A stretch of DNA of 64,000 nt from Volutella citrinella (GCA_034401135.1 JAWZSP010000005.1:1488001-1552000), one strand, 5' to 3'; counted from the stretch's first letter, positions 28,301 to 40,648 are shown. Notes: generated by a model from the letters alone, not told the origin. Made by a program: numbers and translations.

Positions 28301-30755
28301 AGCATGCCGGAGGGATCTTTCTTCGGCAATGCCCTTCATTTGAGGACTGCTTGATGCCTTTCCGTACTCGTTGCTGGATTCTCAGCTAACGCGGGACGCA
28401 CACTGAGGGAAAAAGCGAAAATGCAAGGGGGTCACCCCGCGTGATGTCACTCTCATCCAACGACCACTCCAGGGTCGCAGGCTGCAGCAGCTCGGAACCG
28501 AATGGGGATGCAGGTAATGTGTACGACATCGAGGACAAGAGATCCCTGGCCTTCTAACTTAGCAATGTCTGTCTAGACCTGGAGGGCGTGTACAGTAGAA
28601 TCTCGATATGCAGCTGCGCCTTACGCCGTCCAAGCTCTAGTTGTTGTCCATCTCAAGGAGGCCAAAGGGCTCAGAGACAACGCAGAGGTGGAATAGGCGT
28701 ACAGTAGCTGAGTTTTAGCTTGTTCCAGGAGCAGGAGGCTTGTCGTCCAGACCCCCTTCAAACGAAGGGGCTATCCTGGCCATGGGCACACATGGCAGAA
28801 AACCCGTTCATGCGTTGGACACTCTGCTGAGCACTGTTGCCCTTCAGGAGGAGGCTCCCAAGGGCTCTGTCAAGGGAGGGACAGGGGGTTGGAGTTAGGG
28901 GGGAGAGGAGGGAGGGGCAAACGCGGCTCAGACCAGGAGAGAAACAGATATGCATGCGGACGAGAAAGAGGCTTTGGTACAACCTTGCAAGGGCGCTGAT
29001 CTGGTCTAACCGTGCGAGCATTTGATACCACCAAAGATGATGGGATCAGTGATGGGATCCGCGCTGGTTGGCTGTGCCAGCGGCCGTGGGCTGGAAGGAG
29101 TCGACGTTCGTTGGGCAGGTCTGGTGATGGATATGCGGGCGGGCTAGGCCAATCCACGCGCCCCACCCCCGGGCAGAAGCCGCCTGGGCTCAGACCCAGG
29201 GCTGCGAATTCGATGGAGGCGTCGATGCATCCATCAAGACGCCCCGAGACATTAAGTTCAATGCCTGGCTTGCTGGCTGGCTAAGGCAGGTAGGGTCCCG
29301 CCGCACGGTGGAGGAAGGAATTGATTCGTCCCGTGTGGAAGGTGTGAGTCTTGACGGACGGATACCTGTGGGCTACATATATGCTTGGTCCGCTTCCCAA
29401 GTACCTCGCTCGCGAGCCTTGATGATGCTTGCCCGACTGCTGCTCATCTCATTTGCTAGGGCTGTCTCTTCCGTCACGACAGCGACAACCGAGAAAGAAA
29501 GAAAGTACCTATCTGGGACGAACTGCCAGCCGTTGCGGAGCCCGATTGTGGCTCGCGAATAATCCCAAACCCCCAAGTGACAGGGGAAAAGAAGCAGCAG
29601 CAGAAAGCCAACCAAGGGCATTACACGGCATCCCCCTCGATGCTGTGCTCTCGCTCATTGCTGTTTGACAATTGACCGGGCACTCCCAATCACACTCGTT
29701 CACCAGCTTACACAAGGGCTCGTGACCAAACACCAAGCCTGCGAGGTACACATCCGGCCCCCCCCCCCCCCAAAGTTGCAAATGCAAATTGAAAGCTGAG
29801 CCCTGACCGTATGTTGAGACAGACCGCACAAGGCACGGCCTACCTGATTTGCTCCAAGTCGCCGTGGGTTGCATTGCGCCAGGTGCGACAACCGACACTC
29901 GACTGGCCAGTGAGCCATCCCATCAGCCAAGTCGGCAGCGTCATTGGCCGACTGCTGCACACCACCGCCTCTCTGGGCCAAAAAAATTTCCTCTCCTTTT
30001 TTTTGTTCCGCCAGAGTAATTACTCCTGCTATAATTGCATAGGGCGAGGCCATCCCTCATTTCTCGTCGACGTCAATTATTCCCACCAAGAGGCCAGTGT
30101 CAGTCCTTTGGCGTCTGGCTCGGCGAGTTCATCGTATGAGCAGCGCCCTGCACCAGGCGAGTTGAGAGCATCAGCGCCCGACGAACAAGGGTGGCTGGTC
30201 CTAAAAAGCCAAGCACTGCGCTTGCAATCCATCAATCAATCAGGCGCCCGCCCACCCCGAAGCCAGGGTCTTTTGAAAGACACCCTGCGTGACCCTGGAA
30301 GCCATCACCCCGGGCCGTCGACGACGCCTTCAATTCCCCGACCTCGCCAATTTCTCAGTCCCTCCCGCACCAACACGGCACAATATTTTGTTCCTGGACA
30401 ACAACATTTTTTTTTTGGTCGATACAGATATACCCCGCGACACTGCATCGCTCCCTGCGCAGACGTCGTTACCGCGCAAACGTTTCCATAACAACCACTC
30501 GACTTATTGGCGCTTGGGCTTGGCGGGCGACTCGACTTGCCAGTACCCCTCCCCATACGAAAATCTTCCCCATCGCCGACACCCGAGGCCGGACGGCGAT
30601 ACCTTGCTCGAGGGTCTCTGAACCCGTCTCCCCGCGACACTTTGGTCGACCCGAAAGCAGTTGCGCCCCATCCTCACCTAGTCGCGCCGTCTCTTCGTTC
30701 GCAGCTTCCATGATTGCGGCATCGCTACGTCTTCGTACGAGCTCCGTCTTTCACA
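25337..30755. other. 5.4 kb gene-free stretch
   Basis: This is the longest stretch without a supported gene. Candidate frames (for example 29811-30491 +) lack start context, codon bias and family features. A quadruplex-type GGGCT repeat lies at 25950-25968 and a run of 14 C at 29758-29771. The last ~400 bp (30300-30755) are C/T-rich and look like the leader and promoter of the giant gene. No transposon ends or tRNA were found. The stretch may be long regulatory DNA, or it may carry a gene too divergent to recognise. Confidence 0.5.
25950..25968 (+). repeat. GGGCT tandem repeat with quadruplex pattern
   Basis: Four G runs are separated by two-base CT loops (GGGG-CT-GGG-CT-GGG-CT-GGG). This fits a canonical quadruplex motif. 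It lies about 600 bp upstream of the DUF7053-like gene. Confidence 0.55.
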
Positions 30756-33700
30756 ATGGCCGCGGCCGAGGTTTTGGCGTTCACCGACAACTGGATAGGA
30801 AGCGAATATGGCTGGCCAACGACCCGGCCTTCGCCGACTTGGTGGGATGAGCGCTCGCTGCAGGCGCAGCTGGGCTTGATCGCCCATGCATGGATGCTCG
30901 ATTGCAGCACATTCCAGGTACGTGGTTCATGTGCTTCTTTGCGCTGCCCTGTTTCTTGCACCTGCATCGCCGTTTGGTCGATGCGACGCAGCTTAATGGC
31001 TGGAGGTTCTGGCGGGTGGCGTCTAGCCGTCGGCCCGTTGGACCACGAGTGCGAGAGGAGGGAGGGGGGGAATGCTTGGTGCCACCCAACCCGCCTGGCA
31101 GCTTAGAACCTTAATCCCGAAGCTTGGTTATCCATCTGACATGGACTCTGACCATAGAACCTACGAGCCTCCGATTCACATCAAAATGCCACGAGGAAGC
31201 CTTTAACGGTCCCCGAAATCTACCCGAGACGATCTCGCCACCTCCCATCGCACCCCGAATCTTGCGCGACTCCAGACTCGGTAATGGACCCGAATCACAA
31301 TGACAGCCACGCCCAGAGACGTCTTCCAACACAGCTGACTTCCGCCCCGCCCCCTCCCTCCCGCGATTCGACGCAACGCCGCCATCGACGGACGGATGGG
31401 CTCCTGAGCGACCCTGCCTCAGACCTTTCTGTGGATTTCAATTCACAAGAGGGCTTTTACAGCGCAGCCAAGAAGAAGAAGCAGCCGGCGAAGCATCTTC
31501 CCCCGCCTCCCCCGGCCCCACCGCCTCCACCGGCCGACGACGGCAACGCCAATGGCGGCAGCGGCGCTGGCGGAGACCAGGACACTGGCAATGATGCCGG
31601 TGGAGCCGGTGATGGTAATGGCGATGGCGACAAGGACAAAGGCAGTCTCGACGATGCGTGGGGCAGCTTCTCCACGGCCAAGTCAAAGAAGAAGACTGGG
31701 GGACTGCCTGAAATCCCCACTAATGACTTTGGCGCCGATTCATTCCACGAGATCAAACTAGGCGACGATTCGGCAGGTAAGCTGGATCTGGGGCTTGGGC
31801 CTCCAGAATCGAAAGGCGGTTTTGGTTCTTGGGGGGCAAAATGGAGTACAGGTGGTAGTGGATGGGATTGGCCTGGAGGAGGAGGGGGTGGTGGTGGTGG
31901 AGGGCCTGACACCACGGTAGCCGCCGCCGAGACGAAGAGCGGCGGTGATGACAACCCCTGGGGTGCAAAGGGCGGGAAGACAAAGAAGACCGGCAAAACC
32001 AGCATGTCGTTCGGCGCCTTCGATGAAACAGAAGAATTGTCTTCTGAGGAACCGAAGAAAGCAGAAAAGTCTGACCCCTGGGGCTTCTCTGCCGTCAAGA
32101 AGGACACCAAGAAGGGCATGTGGGGTGCCGACAATGAGGAAGAAAAGAAAGACTCGATTGGCGAGAGCGACCCCTGGGGCTTTGGATCATCGTCGAAAAA
32201 GAAGAATGTACCCGATGCGGCGCCGGATGCTCCAACGGACACCGATTGGCTAGGTTCTGGACCGCCGAAAGGTAAAGATCTGAAAGACAAAATTAAGAGC
32301 TGAATGGAACGTACTAATGGTTTGTTAGCGAAGAAAGCGACGGATGACATATGGGATACGTGGGGGATATCGAAAAAAGACCGCACGAAGAAGAAGGGCA
32401 TCATTGACGAGTTCGACCACCCAGAACCTGAACCTGCAGCCCAAGCCCCCCCGCCAGACGATTTGTGGGGAGGTTGGTCGTCGTCAAAGAAGGACAAAAA
32501 GTCGAAGAAGCCGTGGGGCGAACCCGAAACAGTTCCCGAGCCAGCGCCAGATCCGCCAGAGAGTAAGACGGAAGATGATTTTTGGACCACGTTTGGCACC
32601 TCAAACCCAAACAAGAAAATTGAGCCAGTGGCCGAGCCAGTCGTGGAGGAGAAACCCGCCAGCGACGGCTGGTCGTCCTGGGGTCTCCCCAAGAAAGGTA
32701 CGGAAACAATCCCGCGACTCGTGAAAGATCCCAATGTTAACAATGGAGAAGTAACAGCCGAAGATGGCTGGGGTTTGTGGGGCAAGACGAAGAAGGCTGC
32801 CGCTGATTTACTACAGTTAGATGACCCTCCTCCAGCCGTACCAGATCCTGTTGATGCTGGCGGCGACGATTTTTTTAGTAGCTGGACTGCAGGTAAGAAG
32901 GGCAAGACCAATGCTCAAGTCACCGAAGAACCGAATGACGATTTCTGGGGTTCTGTCGGGAAGAAAGGGACCAACGGTGAGATGACCCAACCTGACGATG
33001 CGTTGGATCTTGTGGATGGTAAAGTTCGAGGCAATGATGGCTGGGGCTGGACTTCATGTAACCCAACGGAAAAGTCTGCCTCTCAAGTTGGCGCCTTGAC
33101 TGACCTCCCTACTCCAGCGCCAAACCCCCTTATATTGACTGTTACTGAACACCGAGAGGCAGATGGACCAGACGTCGCCGAGGCAGAAGCACAAGCCGCC
33201 AAGGAGGCCGAAGCGCAAGCCGCCAAGGAAGCCGAAGAAAGGGCCACGAGAGAGGCGGAAGAAGCCGAGGCAGCTGCTGAGGAGGCTGAATTGGCCACCT
33301 TGACAACGAAGAAGCTCAGGAAAGGGAGGCTTCTTAAGAAAGAAACCGACCGGTTCAACATCCTCACCGAGAATTCTCGAAAGCGAGCAGAGGCTCGTGC
33401 TGTTCGCGAAGCTGAGGAGCAAGCCGCCAAGGAAGCCAAGGAAGCCGAGGAGGCAGCGGCGGCAGCAGCAGCAGCTGAAGAGGCCGCAGCAAAAGCTGCA
33501 GAAGAACAAGAGGCCGCTGCGGCCCTGGACAAGGAAAACGCAGAGATTGCTGAGGAAGAAGCTGAAATCGCCACCTTGACAGCGAAGAAGGCTAGAAGGG
33601 GCAAGCTTCTGAAGAAGGAGACCGAGCGGTTGAACCTCCTTACCGAAAAGGCTACTAAGAGGGCCGAAGAACAAGCTGCTAAAGATGCTGAGGAGCAGGC

Positions 33701-36700
33701 GGCAAAGGAAGCTGAAGAAGCCGCCGCCGCCGAGGTCGCTGCAGTAGAAGCTGCCGCCGAGGCCGCCACTTCCGAAGAAGCCGTTGCCGCAGAGGCTGCC
33801 GCCGCCGAAGAAGCTGCTGCTGAAGAGGCTGCTGCCGCACAAGCCGCCGAGATCGCCAAGGAGGAGGAAGAGCTAGCGGCTTTGACAGCTAAGAAAGCTA
33901 AGAAGGGCAAGCTTCTGAGAAAGGAAACCGAACGATTCAACATTCTGAGCGACAAGGCCAAGAAGCGAGCAGAAGAACAAGCTGCCAAGGAAGCTGAGGA
34001 ACAAGCCGCCAAAGAGGCAGCTGAAGCTGCCGCCGCCGAGGAGGCTGCCGCCGCCGAAGCTGCTGCAGCTGCCGAAGCCGAAGCCGCTGCCCAAGCCGCT
34101 GCCCAAGCCGCTGCCGAAGCCGAAGCCGCTGCCCAGGAAGCCGCCGCCGAAGCTGAAGCCGCTGCCCGAGACGCCGCCGAGGCCGAAGAAGCTGCAGCCA
34201 TCGCCCAAGAAGAGGAGGAACTTGAGCAGCTCAAGGCTAAAAGGGCGAAGAAGGGCAAGTTGGTCAAGAAGGACATGGACAGGCTCACTGTGTTGGTTGG
34301 CAACAAGGTCAAACGGGCCCAAGCCAAAGCTGCCAAGGAGGCAGAGGAGGCCGCAGCAAAGCAAGCTGAGGAGGCTGCTGCTAAAGAGGCTGAGGAAGCC
34401 GCAGCTCGTGAAGCAGAAGAGGCAGCAGCCCGCGAGGCTGAACAAGCTGCTGCCGCTGAAGCAGCTGCCGCCGAGGCTCTTGAAATAGCCAAGGAGGAGG
34501 AGGAGCTTGCTTCTCTAACCGCCAAGAAGGCCAAGAAAGGCAAGCTGGTTAAGAGGGATGCTGACCGCTTCAACCTATTAACCAGCAACGCTACCAAACG
34601 CGCCAAGAAAGCGGCCAGAGAAGCTGAAGACGCAGCGGCAGCTGAGGCAGCCGAGGCCGAAGCCGTCCCTGCCGAGGGAGAACTGGCTGATGTCGTTGCC
34701 GAGGAGGCAGCGGCGGAACCAGGTGAAAGTCCGGCAGACGAGCCTGTCGCAGAACCGAGTGAGGACAATGGCGAGGCCGAGGCCGCAGCTATCGCTGAAG
34801 AGGAAGCCGAACTGGCTGCGCTCGAGGCCAAGAAAACAAGGAAGGGCAAACTTGGCCGGAAGGACTTGGAGAGATACAATGTCCTCACCGAGAAAGCCGC
34901 CGAACGCGCGATCAAGGAAGCCGAAGAACAGGCTGCCAGGGAAGCTGAGGCCACTACCGATGAACCACCAGTTGAAGATACCCCTGAGGAACCTGCAGTT
35001 GATGTTGATGCTGAAGTCGATGCTGAAGTCGAGGCTGAAGTCGAGGCTGAAGTCGAGGCTGAAGTCAAGGCTAATGCTGAGGCTGAGGCTGATGCCGATG
35101 CTGATGCAGCAGAGGCAGCAGCACGCGAAGCAGCAGAGGCAGAGGCTCTTATTGCAGCCGAGGAGGAGGAGGAGGAGCTAGCGACTCTGACTGCTAAGAA
35201 GGTAAAGAGAGGAAAACTCAAGGGCAAAGATGCAGATCGGTTCCTTCTCCTGACGGACAATGCTGCAAAGCGAGCCGAGAAGGCTGCCGAGGCACAAGCC
35301 GCTAAAGAAGCTGAGGAAGCAGCCGCCAGGGAGGCCGAGGAACAAGCAGCGAAAGAGGCTGAAGAGGCCGCTGCTCGTGAGGCTGCTGAAGCTGAAGCTG
35401 CTGAGATTGCAGTAGAAGAAGCCGAACTAACTTCCCTTGGTGCAAAGAAAGCCAAGAAGGGGAAGCTCAAGGGCAAGGACCTTGAACGGTTTACTCAACT
35501 GACACACAAGGCTGCTGAAAGGGCGAAGGCTGCCGAGGAAAAAGCAGCAAAGGAAGCTGAGGAAGCTGTCACCCCTGAGGTTGTAGAACCCGAACCTGAA
35601 CAACCAGAGCCAGAGGAACCTCCTGCCGAGGAAGAGCCAATTCCCGCTGAAGAAGAGCCTGCTCCTGCCGAAGACCCTCCAGAGGAGCCACCTGTTGATG
35701 AGGATGCTGCTATTGACGAAGCAGCAGAGGCCGAGAAGGCCGCCCTTATTGCAGAGGAAGAACAAGAGCTAGCCGACCTGACTGCAAAGAAGGCTAGAAA
35801 AGGCAAACTCGGGAGGAAGGATACGGAGCGAATGAACATTCTCACTGAAAACGCAGCTGCCCGAGCAGAGGAAGCTGTTGCTGCTCAGGCAGCCGCTGAG
35901 GCAGCGGAGGCCGCTGCTGCGGAGGCCGCCGCTGCTGAAGAAGCTGCCGCGAAAGAGGCCGCCGATGCCGAAGAAGCTGCTGCAAAAGAGGCCGCTGAAG
36001 CGGAGGCTGCTGCTGCTATTGCTGCTGAAGATGAAGAATTGGCATCTCTAGCTGCGAAGAAGGAGAGGCGTGGTAAATTGACCAAGAAGGACACTGACCG
36101 CTTTAACCTCCTTTCCGAAAAGGCGGCCAAAAGAGCAGAACAAGCTGCAGAGGAGCAGGCTGCTAAGGAGGCCGAAGAAGCTGCTGCTAAAGAAGCTGAG
36201 GAGGCAGCTGCCCAAGAGGCTCTTGACGCAGCTGCGGCTGAAGAAGCTGCTGCAAAGGAAGCCGAGGAAGCTGAAAAGGCAGCACTGATTGCCGAGGAGG
36301 AAGCTGAACTGGCAGCCTTAGCAGCAAAGAAGGCAAAGAAGGGCAAGCTCAAGGGCAAAGACGCAGACAGGTTTCAGCTCCTAACTGACAATGCAGCTAA
36401 ACGAGCTGAGGACCAGGCCGCTGCTGAAGCTGAAGCCATTTTAGTAGAGGAAGCAGAAGCAGCGCCTGAACCTGAACCTGAAGAGACTGGCCCTGAAGAG
36501 GAAGATCCGCCCGCAGAGGAACCCGCGGATGATCCTGTCAACGAGGAGGTGGAGGAAGCTGATCAAGAAGCCGAAGAGCAAGCAGCCAAAGAGGCGGCTG
36601 AGGCTGAAGCGGCAGCTCAAATCGCGGAGGAAGAGCAAGAGCTGGCAGCACTGTTGGCCAAGAAAGAGCGAAAAGGCAAGCTTGGTCGTAAGGATACAGA

Positions 36701-39700
36701 GAAACTTAACATCCTGACTGAGAACGCTGAGAAGCGCGCCCAGGAGCAGGCAGCAGCTAACGAAGCTGAGGAAGCTGCTGCTAGGGAGGCAGAGGAAGCT
36801 GCAGCAAAGGAAGCTGAGGAAGCTGCAGCAGCCGCTGCTGAAGCCGAGGAACTCGCAGCTAAGGAGGCCGAGGAGGCTGCAGCCGCAGAGGCTATTGCTC
36901 TAATCGAGGAAGAGGAAGCCGAACTTGCATCGTTGACTGCTAAGAAGGAGAAGAGAGGAAGGCTTAAGGGTAAAGATGCTGACAGGTTCCTTCTTCTCAG
37001 CGAGAACTCAGCGAAAAGAGCCGAGGAGAAAGCTGTAAAGGAGGCTGAAGAGGCTGCTGCTGAGGAGGCCGCTGCTCAAGAAGCGGCCGAGGCTGCTGAA
37101 GCCGCCGCCGCGGCTGAGGCAGAGGAGGCTGCCATAAAGCAGGCAGCTGAGGCAGAAGAGGCCGCCGCGCTTATTCAGGAGGAAGAGGCAGAACTTGCTG
37201 CACTGACCGCTAAGAAGGCTAAACGGGGCAAGCTCAAGGGCAAAGATGCCGACAGGTTCCTTGTTCTCAGCGATAATGCCGCAAGACGTGCCGAGGAGGA
37301 GGCTGCAAAAGAGGCTGAGGCCCAGGCAGCAGAAGAGCCCGCAGAAGAGCCTGAAGAAGATCCAGCGGCTGACTTTGACGATGGCGATGACGACGACGAC
37401 GCCGAATTTCAAGACGCGGAGGAGGATATTTCCCAGCTCGAAGAAGTCGATGAGATTGCTGACGCCGAGGCCGCTGCAGCCGCCGAGGCAGAGGAGGCGG
37501 CTGCAAAGGAGGCTGCTGAAGCTGAGGCTGCTGCTGCTGCTATTCAGGAAGAAGAGGAAGAGCTCGCCGCACTCAATGCAAAGAAAGAGCGCAAAGGAAA
37601 GCTTGGCCGAAAGGATACAGAACGGTTCAATGTTCTGAAAGAGAATGCTGAGAAGCGAGCCGAGACACAAGCTGCCAAGGAAGCCGAAGAACAGGCTGCT
37701 AAAGAGGCCGAAGAGGCTGCCGCCGCTGCCGCCGCTGCCGAGGAGGAGGCCGCAAGGGAAGCTGAAGAGGCCGCCGCTGCCGCCGCCGCTGCTGCTGAGG
37801 AAGAGGCCGCAAGAGAAGCTGCAGAGGCAGAAGCCGCCGCGCGGATTCAGGAGGAAGAGGAAGAGCTCGCGACACTCACTGCGAAGAAAGAAAGGAGGGG
37901 CAAGTTGGGCCGTAAGGATACTGAAAGGTTCAATGCCCTGTCCGAGAGTGCCGACCAGCGAGCTGCAGAAAAAGCTGCCAAGGAGGCCGAGGAACAAGCT
38001 GCAGCGGAAGCTGAGGAGGAGGCAGCGAGAGAGGCAGAAGAAGCTGCCGCGGCTGCCTTGGCCGCCGAAGAAGCCGCCGCGGCAGAAGCTGCAGAGGCTG
38101 CTGCTGCCGCAATCGCCCAGGAAGAAGCAGAGGAGCTCGCCGTACTTGCCGCGAAGAAGGCCAGGAAGGGCAAATTGGGCCGCAAGGATACAGAAAGATT
38201 CAATGTTCTGACTGACAATGCGGCCAAGCGTGCCGAGGAGCTTGCTGCTAGAGAAGCTGCCGCCGAGCCTGAGGATGAGCCTGAAGATGAGCCTGAAGAT
38301 GAGCCTGAGGACGCTGATGACGATGGTGACGAGGGGGAGGAAGAAGCCGAGCCTGAACTCTCGCCTGAAGAAATCGAGGAGATTCTAAAGGCGGGTGAAA
38401 AGGCGCCTGAAGCGAAAGGTGATGAAGAAGCCGACGAAGAGGCTGGCGAGGAGGCTGATGAGGAGGCTGGCGAGGAGGCTGATGAGGAGGCTGATGAGGA
38501 GGCTGATGAGGAGGCTGATGAGGAGGCTGAAGAGGAGGATGCAGAAGCCGATGTGGAAGCTGATGCTGACGACGCTGATGCTGCCGATGAGGAGGAGGAC
38601 GCACCTGAGGAGGCTTCGGCAGATGTTGAGGCGGAGGAGGTGAAGGAAGTGGAGGAGGAGGAGGAGGACAAGGAGCCAGCTGAGGATGCTGAGGTCGAGG
38701 CCGAGGCAGAAGAGGCTCCGAAGGAGGCTGAAGCACCAGCTGCCGAAGATGAAATCATCGAGGTTGTCGATATGTCTCCGAAGAAGCCCAAGAAGAGAAA
38801 GGGCAAGTCGAGGTCTGCAAACGATGCGCCAGCTCCACCGCCGGTCCCTGATCCACCGACCATGGACGAACCTTTGACGCCGCCACCTGAGCCTCGGTCA
38901 TCCAGAAAGGAACGACCCAAGATCAGTAGGGAGGGCAGTTCGTGGGGTACCTGGACTGCCTCAGCTCCCCGAGAAGAAAAAAAGAGATCATCCAAGTCCA
39001 AGTCGAGCAAGACGCCCAAGCGGGAAAAGGAAGACAAAGTGTCCTCCAAAGGCTCGTCATCCGACAAAGTCGAGAAAACTCCTGCGCGCTCGCGAGTTGC
39101 TGGCCTCTTCAGCACCCCGCCAATTACCAGGTCGGCATCAACACGTGAGAAAAGAGGCGGCGGGAGCAGCAAACGACGCCACTCAAGCGCAGCTGAGGGC
39201 CTGGCATCGCCAGCTCCCGAAGACATGCCTGACAAGGCTGCCAAGATATTCGGCGTCGAGGAGTCGGGAGATCGAAGGAGATCACGGAAGCCTCGGTCAC
39301 GAGAGGATGAAGACATTGTCATGGTTGGTGCCAACGGTGAAGCTGCCGAAGCCGCACCTGAGAGGGCTCGCCGTCGGCGAGCTCGGCGGTCCCCTGAAGA
39401 AGATATTGTAATGGTTGACTCGGGCGGCCCTTCTGACACGCCGCTGAAGCCAAGCTCGTCCAGTGCGAAGAAGTCGGGCTTCTCTAGCCTGTTCACTGGC
39501 CTGATGACACCAAAATCAGAACGACCAGACCCTCTCAGGCGACGAAGTACATACGCAACGACTGATGACGAAGCCCGAGGAGCAGACATGACGGATCCCG
39601 ACCGCGAGGCGCGTCACGCTGCGCGACGGGCAAGGCGTGCCGAACGAGGAGCTGCTGGCCAAGGCTATGAGGATGACGAGACTCGACGTGCCAGGGACGA

Positions 39701-40469
39701 AGCCAGACGAGAGAGGCACAGGCAGCGCGAAGGGGAGGATGATGCCCGCAGACAAGCAGACAGGGAGGCACGACGGGCAGAGCGACGAGCCGCGCGGCAG
39801 CGAGAGGAGGATGAACGGCGCGATGAAGAGGAGCGAGAGGCGCGCCGAGCTGAACGCCGCCGGATCCGCAAGGAGAAGGAGGAGGCTGCGGCGATGGCTG
39901 CGGCTCCCGAAGTCGAAGACGAGGAGGCTCGCCGGGCAGCCCGGCGTGAACGCCGCCGATCCCGCCAAGTCGACGGTGGCGAGGAGGATGAAGAAGAGCG
40001 TCGTCGTCGACGCGAGGCTCGAAGAGCGGCGCGGGCGGCCGAGGCCGAGGGTGAGGACAGCGGCCGTTACAGAAGGCGTCACACAGAACCCTCCATGGAT
40101 GACTACGGGCAATCACGCCGCTCACGACGCCGCGACGAAGGCCGCGACGAGCCCCGGGAAGAGACACGAGGCCCCGCGTGGCCTCACTCGGGCACGTCAT
40201 CCTGGGTCAACCAGGTATCGGATGCGCCACCGCCTCCCGACGAGGGTGGGCAGACTGAGGAGGAGCGGCGGGCCCGTCGCCGGGCCGCCTATGGCGACGG
40301 AACACCCGATGACACGGACGATCAACGGCGACGTCGGGCGAGGCGCGAGGAGCGGGAGCGAGAGCGGCGCTCCGAAGGCAGTGATGAGCGCTACTATCAA
40401 AACCGTCGCAGCTCGACATTTGTGGACTCAGCGCCGAAAACCAGCTGGTGGAAGAAGCTTGCTGGATGA
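30756..40469 (+). CDS. Giant Ala/Glu/Lys-rich repeat protein with WG motifs, function unknown
   Basis: Proposed exons are 30756-30917, 31158-32271 and 32329-40469, giving about 3138 residues. The second intron (57 bp, GTAAAG...TACTAATG...TTAG) is well supported. The first (240 bp, GTACGT...CTGAC...CATAG) joins in phase but is less sure; ATG 31284 is the alternative start. Residues 1-54 are W-rich and look folded. Residues ~150-700 carry about 14 WG/W motifs set in acidic and KK-rich context. Residues ~740-2400 hold 17 copies of a helical-hairpin repeat with a conserved KGKL turn. These are followed by an acidic block (2400-2560), a basic stretch KKPKKRKGK (about 2578), S/P-rich spacers, a long R/E-rich helix (2850-3005) and the end WWKKLAG. 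No catalytic motif, signal peptide or membrane segment is seen. A scaffold or tether is a guess; I do not recognise the family. Confidence 0.75.
33280..38250 (+). repeat. 17-copy protein-coding repeat array
   Basis: Seventeen units start near 33280, 33550, 33855, 34203, 34488, 34793, 35153, 35408, 35751, 36020, 36291, 36624, 36902, 37171, 37541, 37844 and 38111. Each codes a core of the form EEEELAxLxAKK-xxKGKL-xxKDxxRFNxLTxxAxKRAE, followed by an Ala/Glu linker (EAEEAAAKEAEEAAA type) of varying length. Unit spacing is 255-370 bp. Cores are conserved at the protein level but diverged in DNA, so the expansion is old. Some linkers carry newer 12-bp tandem repeats (35010-35070 and 38440-38530). 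Confidence 0.9.
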
Positions 40470-40648
40470 TGAATGGACGAGAGCATTTACATGGATGTAT
40501 CATTGGAGCGAGCGAGTTTCTTTTTGAGTGTCTTGGATATTCGGACCTGGCTGTCAACGATGTAGATGGCTGCTCCTGGTTCCGGGAGTGGGTTCCCTTT
40601 GGTTGGTTCCTACTCGAACACTGTGCGCTGGATACGATTGGACTCTGG

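Noticed and set aside
29758..29771. Run of 14 C
   Set aside because: Simple homopolymer with no neighbouring structure; noted only as a possible assembly weak spot.
29811..30491. Plus-strand frame of 226 codons upstream of the giant gene
   Set aside because: No ATG in good context, no codon bias, no recognisable motif, and it runs into the CT-rich leader.
32272..32328. Two separate genes with a stop at 32303 and a new ATG at 32304
   Set aside because: GTAAAG, TACTAAT and TTAG mark a 57 bp intron that joins both frames exactly, and WG/KK motifs continue across it.
31457..32911. Antisense open frame of 484 codons
   Set aside because: Spans the 32272-32328 intron of the sense gene and shows only composition-driven Ser/Pro/Phe runs.
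33083..35476. Antisense open frame of 797 codons (Ser/Ala-rich)
   Set aside because: It is the exact mirror of the GCx/GAx-rich repeat gene; Ala/Glu codons read backwards give Ser/Ala codons and few stops. No start context or family.
38440..38530. Regular short tandem repeats resembling an array
   Set aside because: 12-bp units inside a coding frame (EADE repeats), with no spacers; not a CRISPR array.
37847..39589. Antisense open frame of 580 codons
   Set aside because: Same composition artefact opposite the acidic and repeat part of the giant gene.
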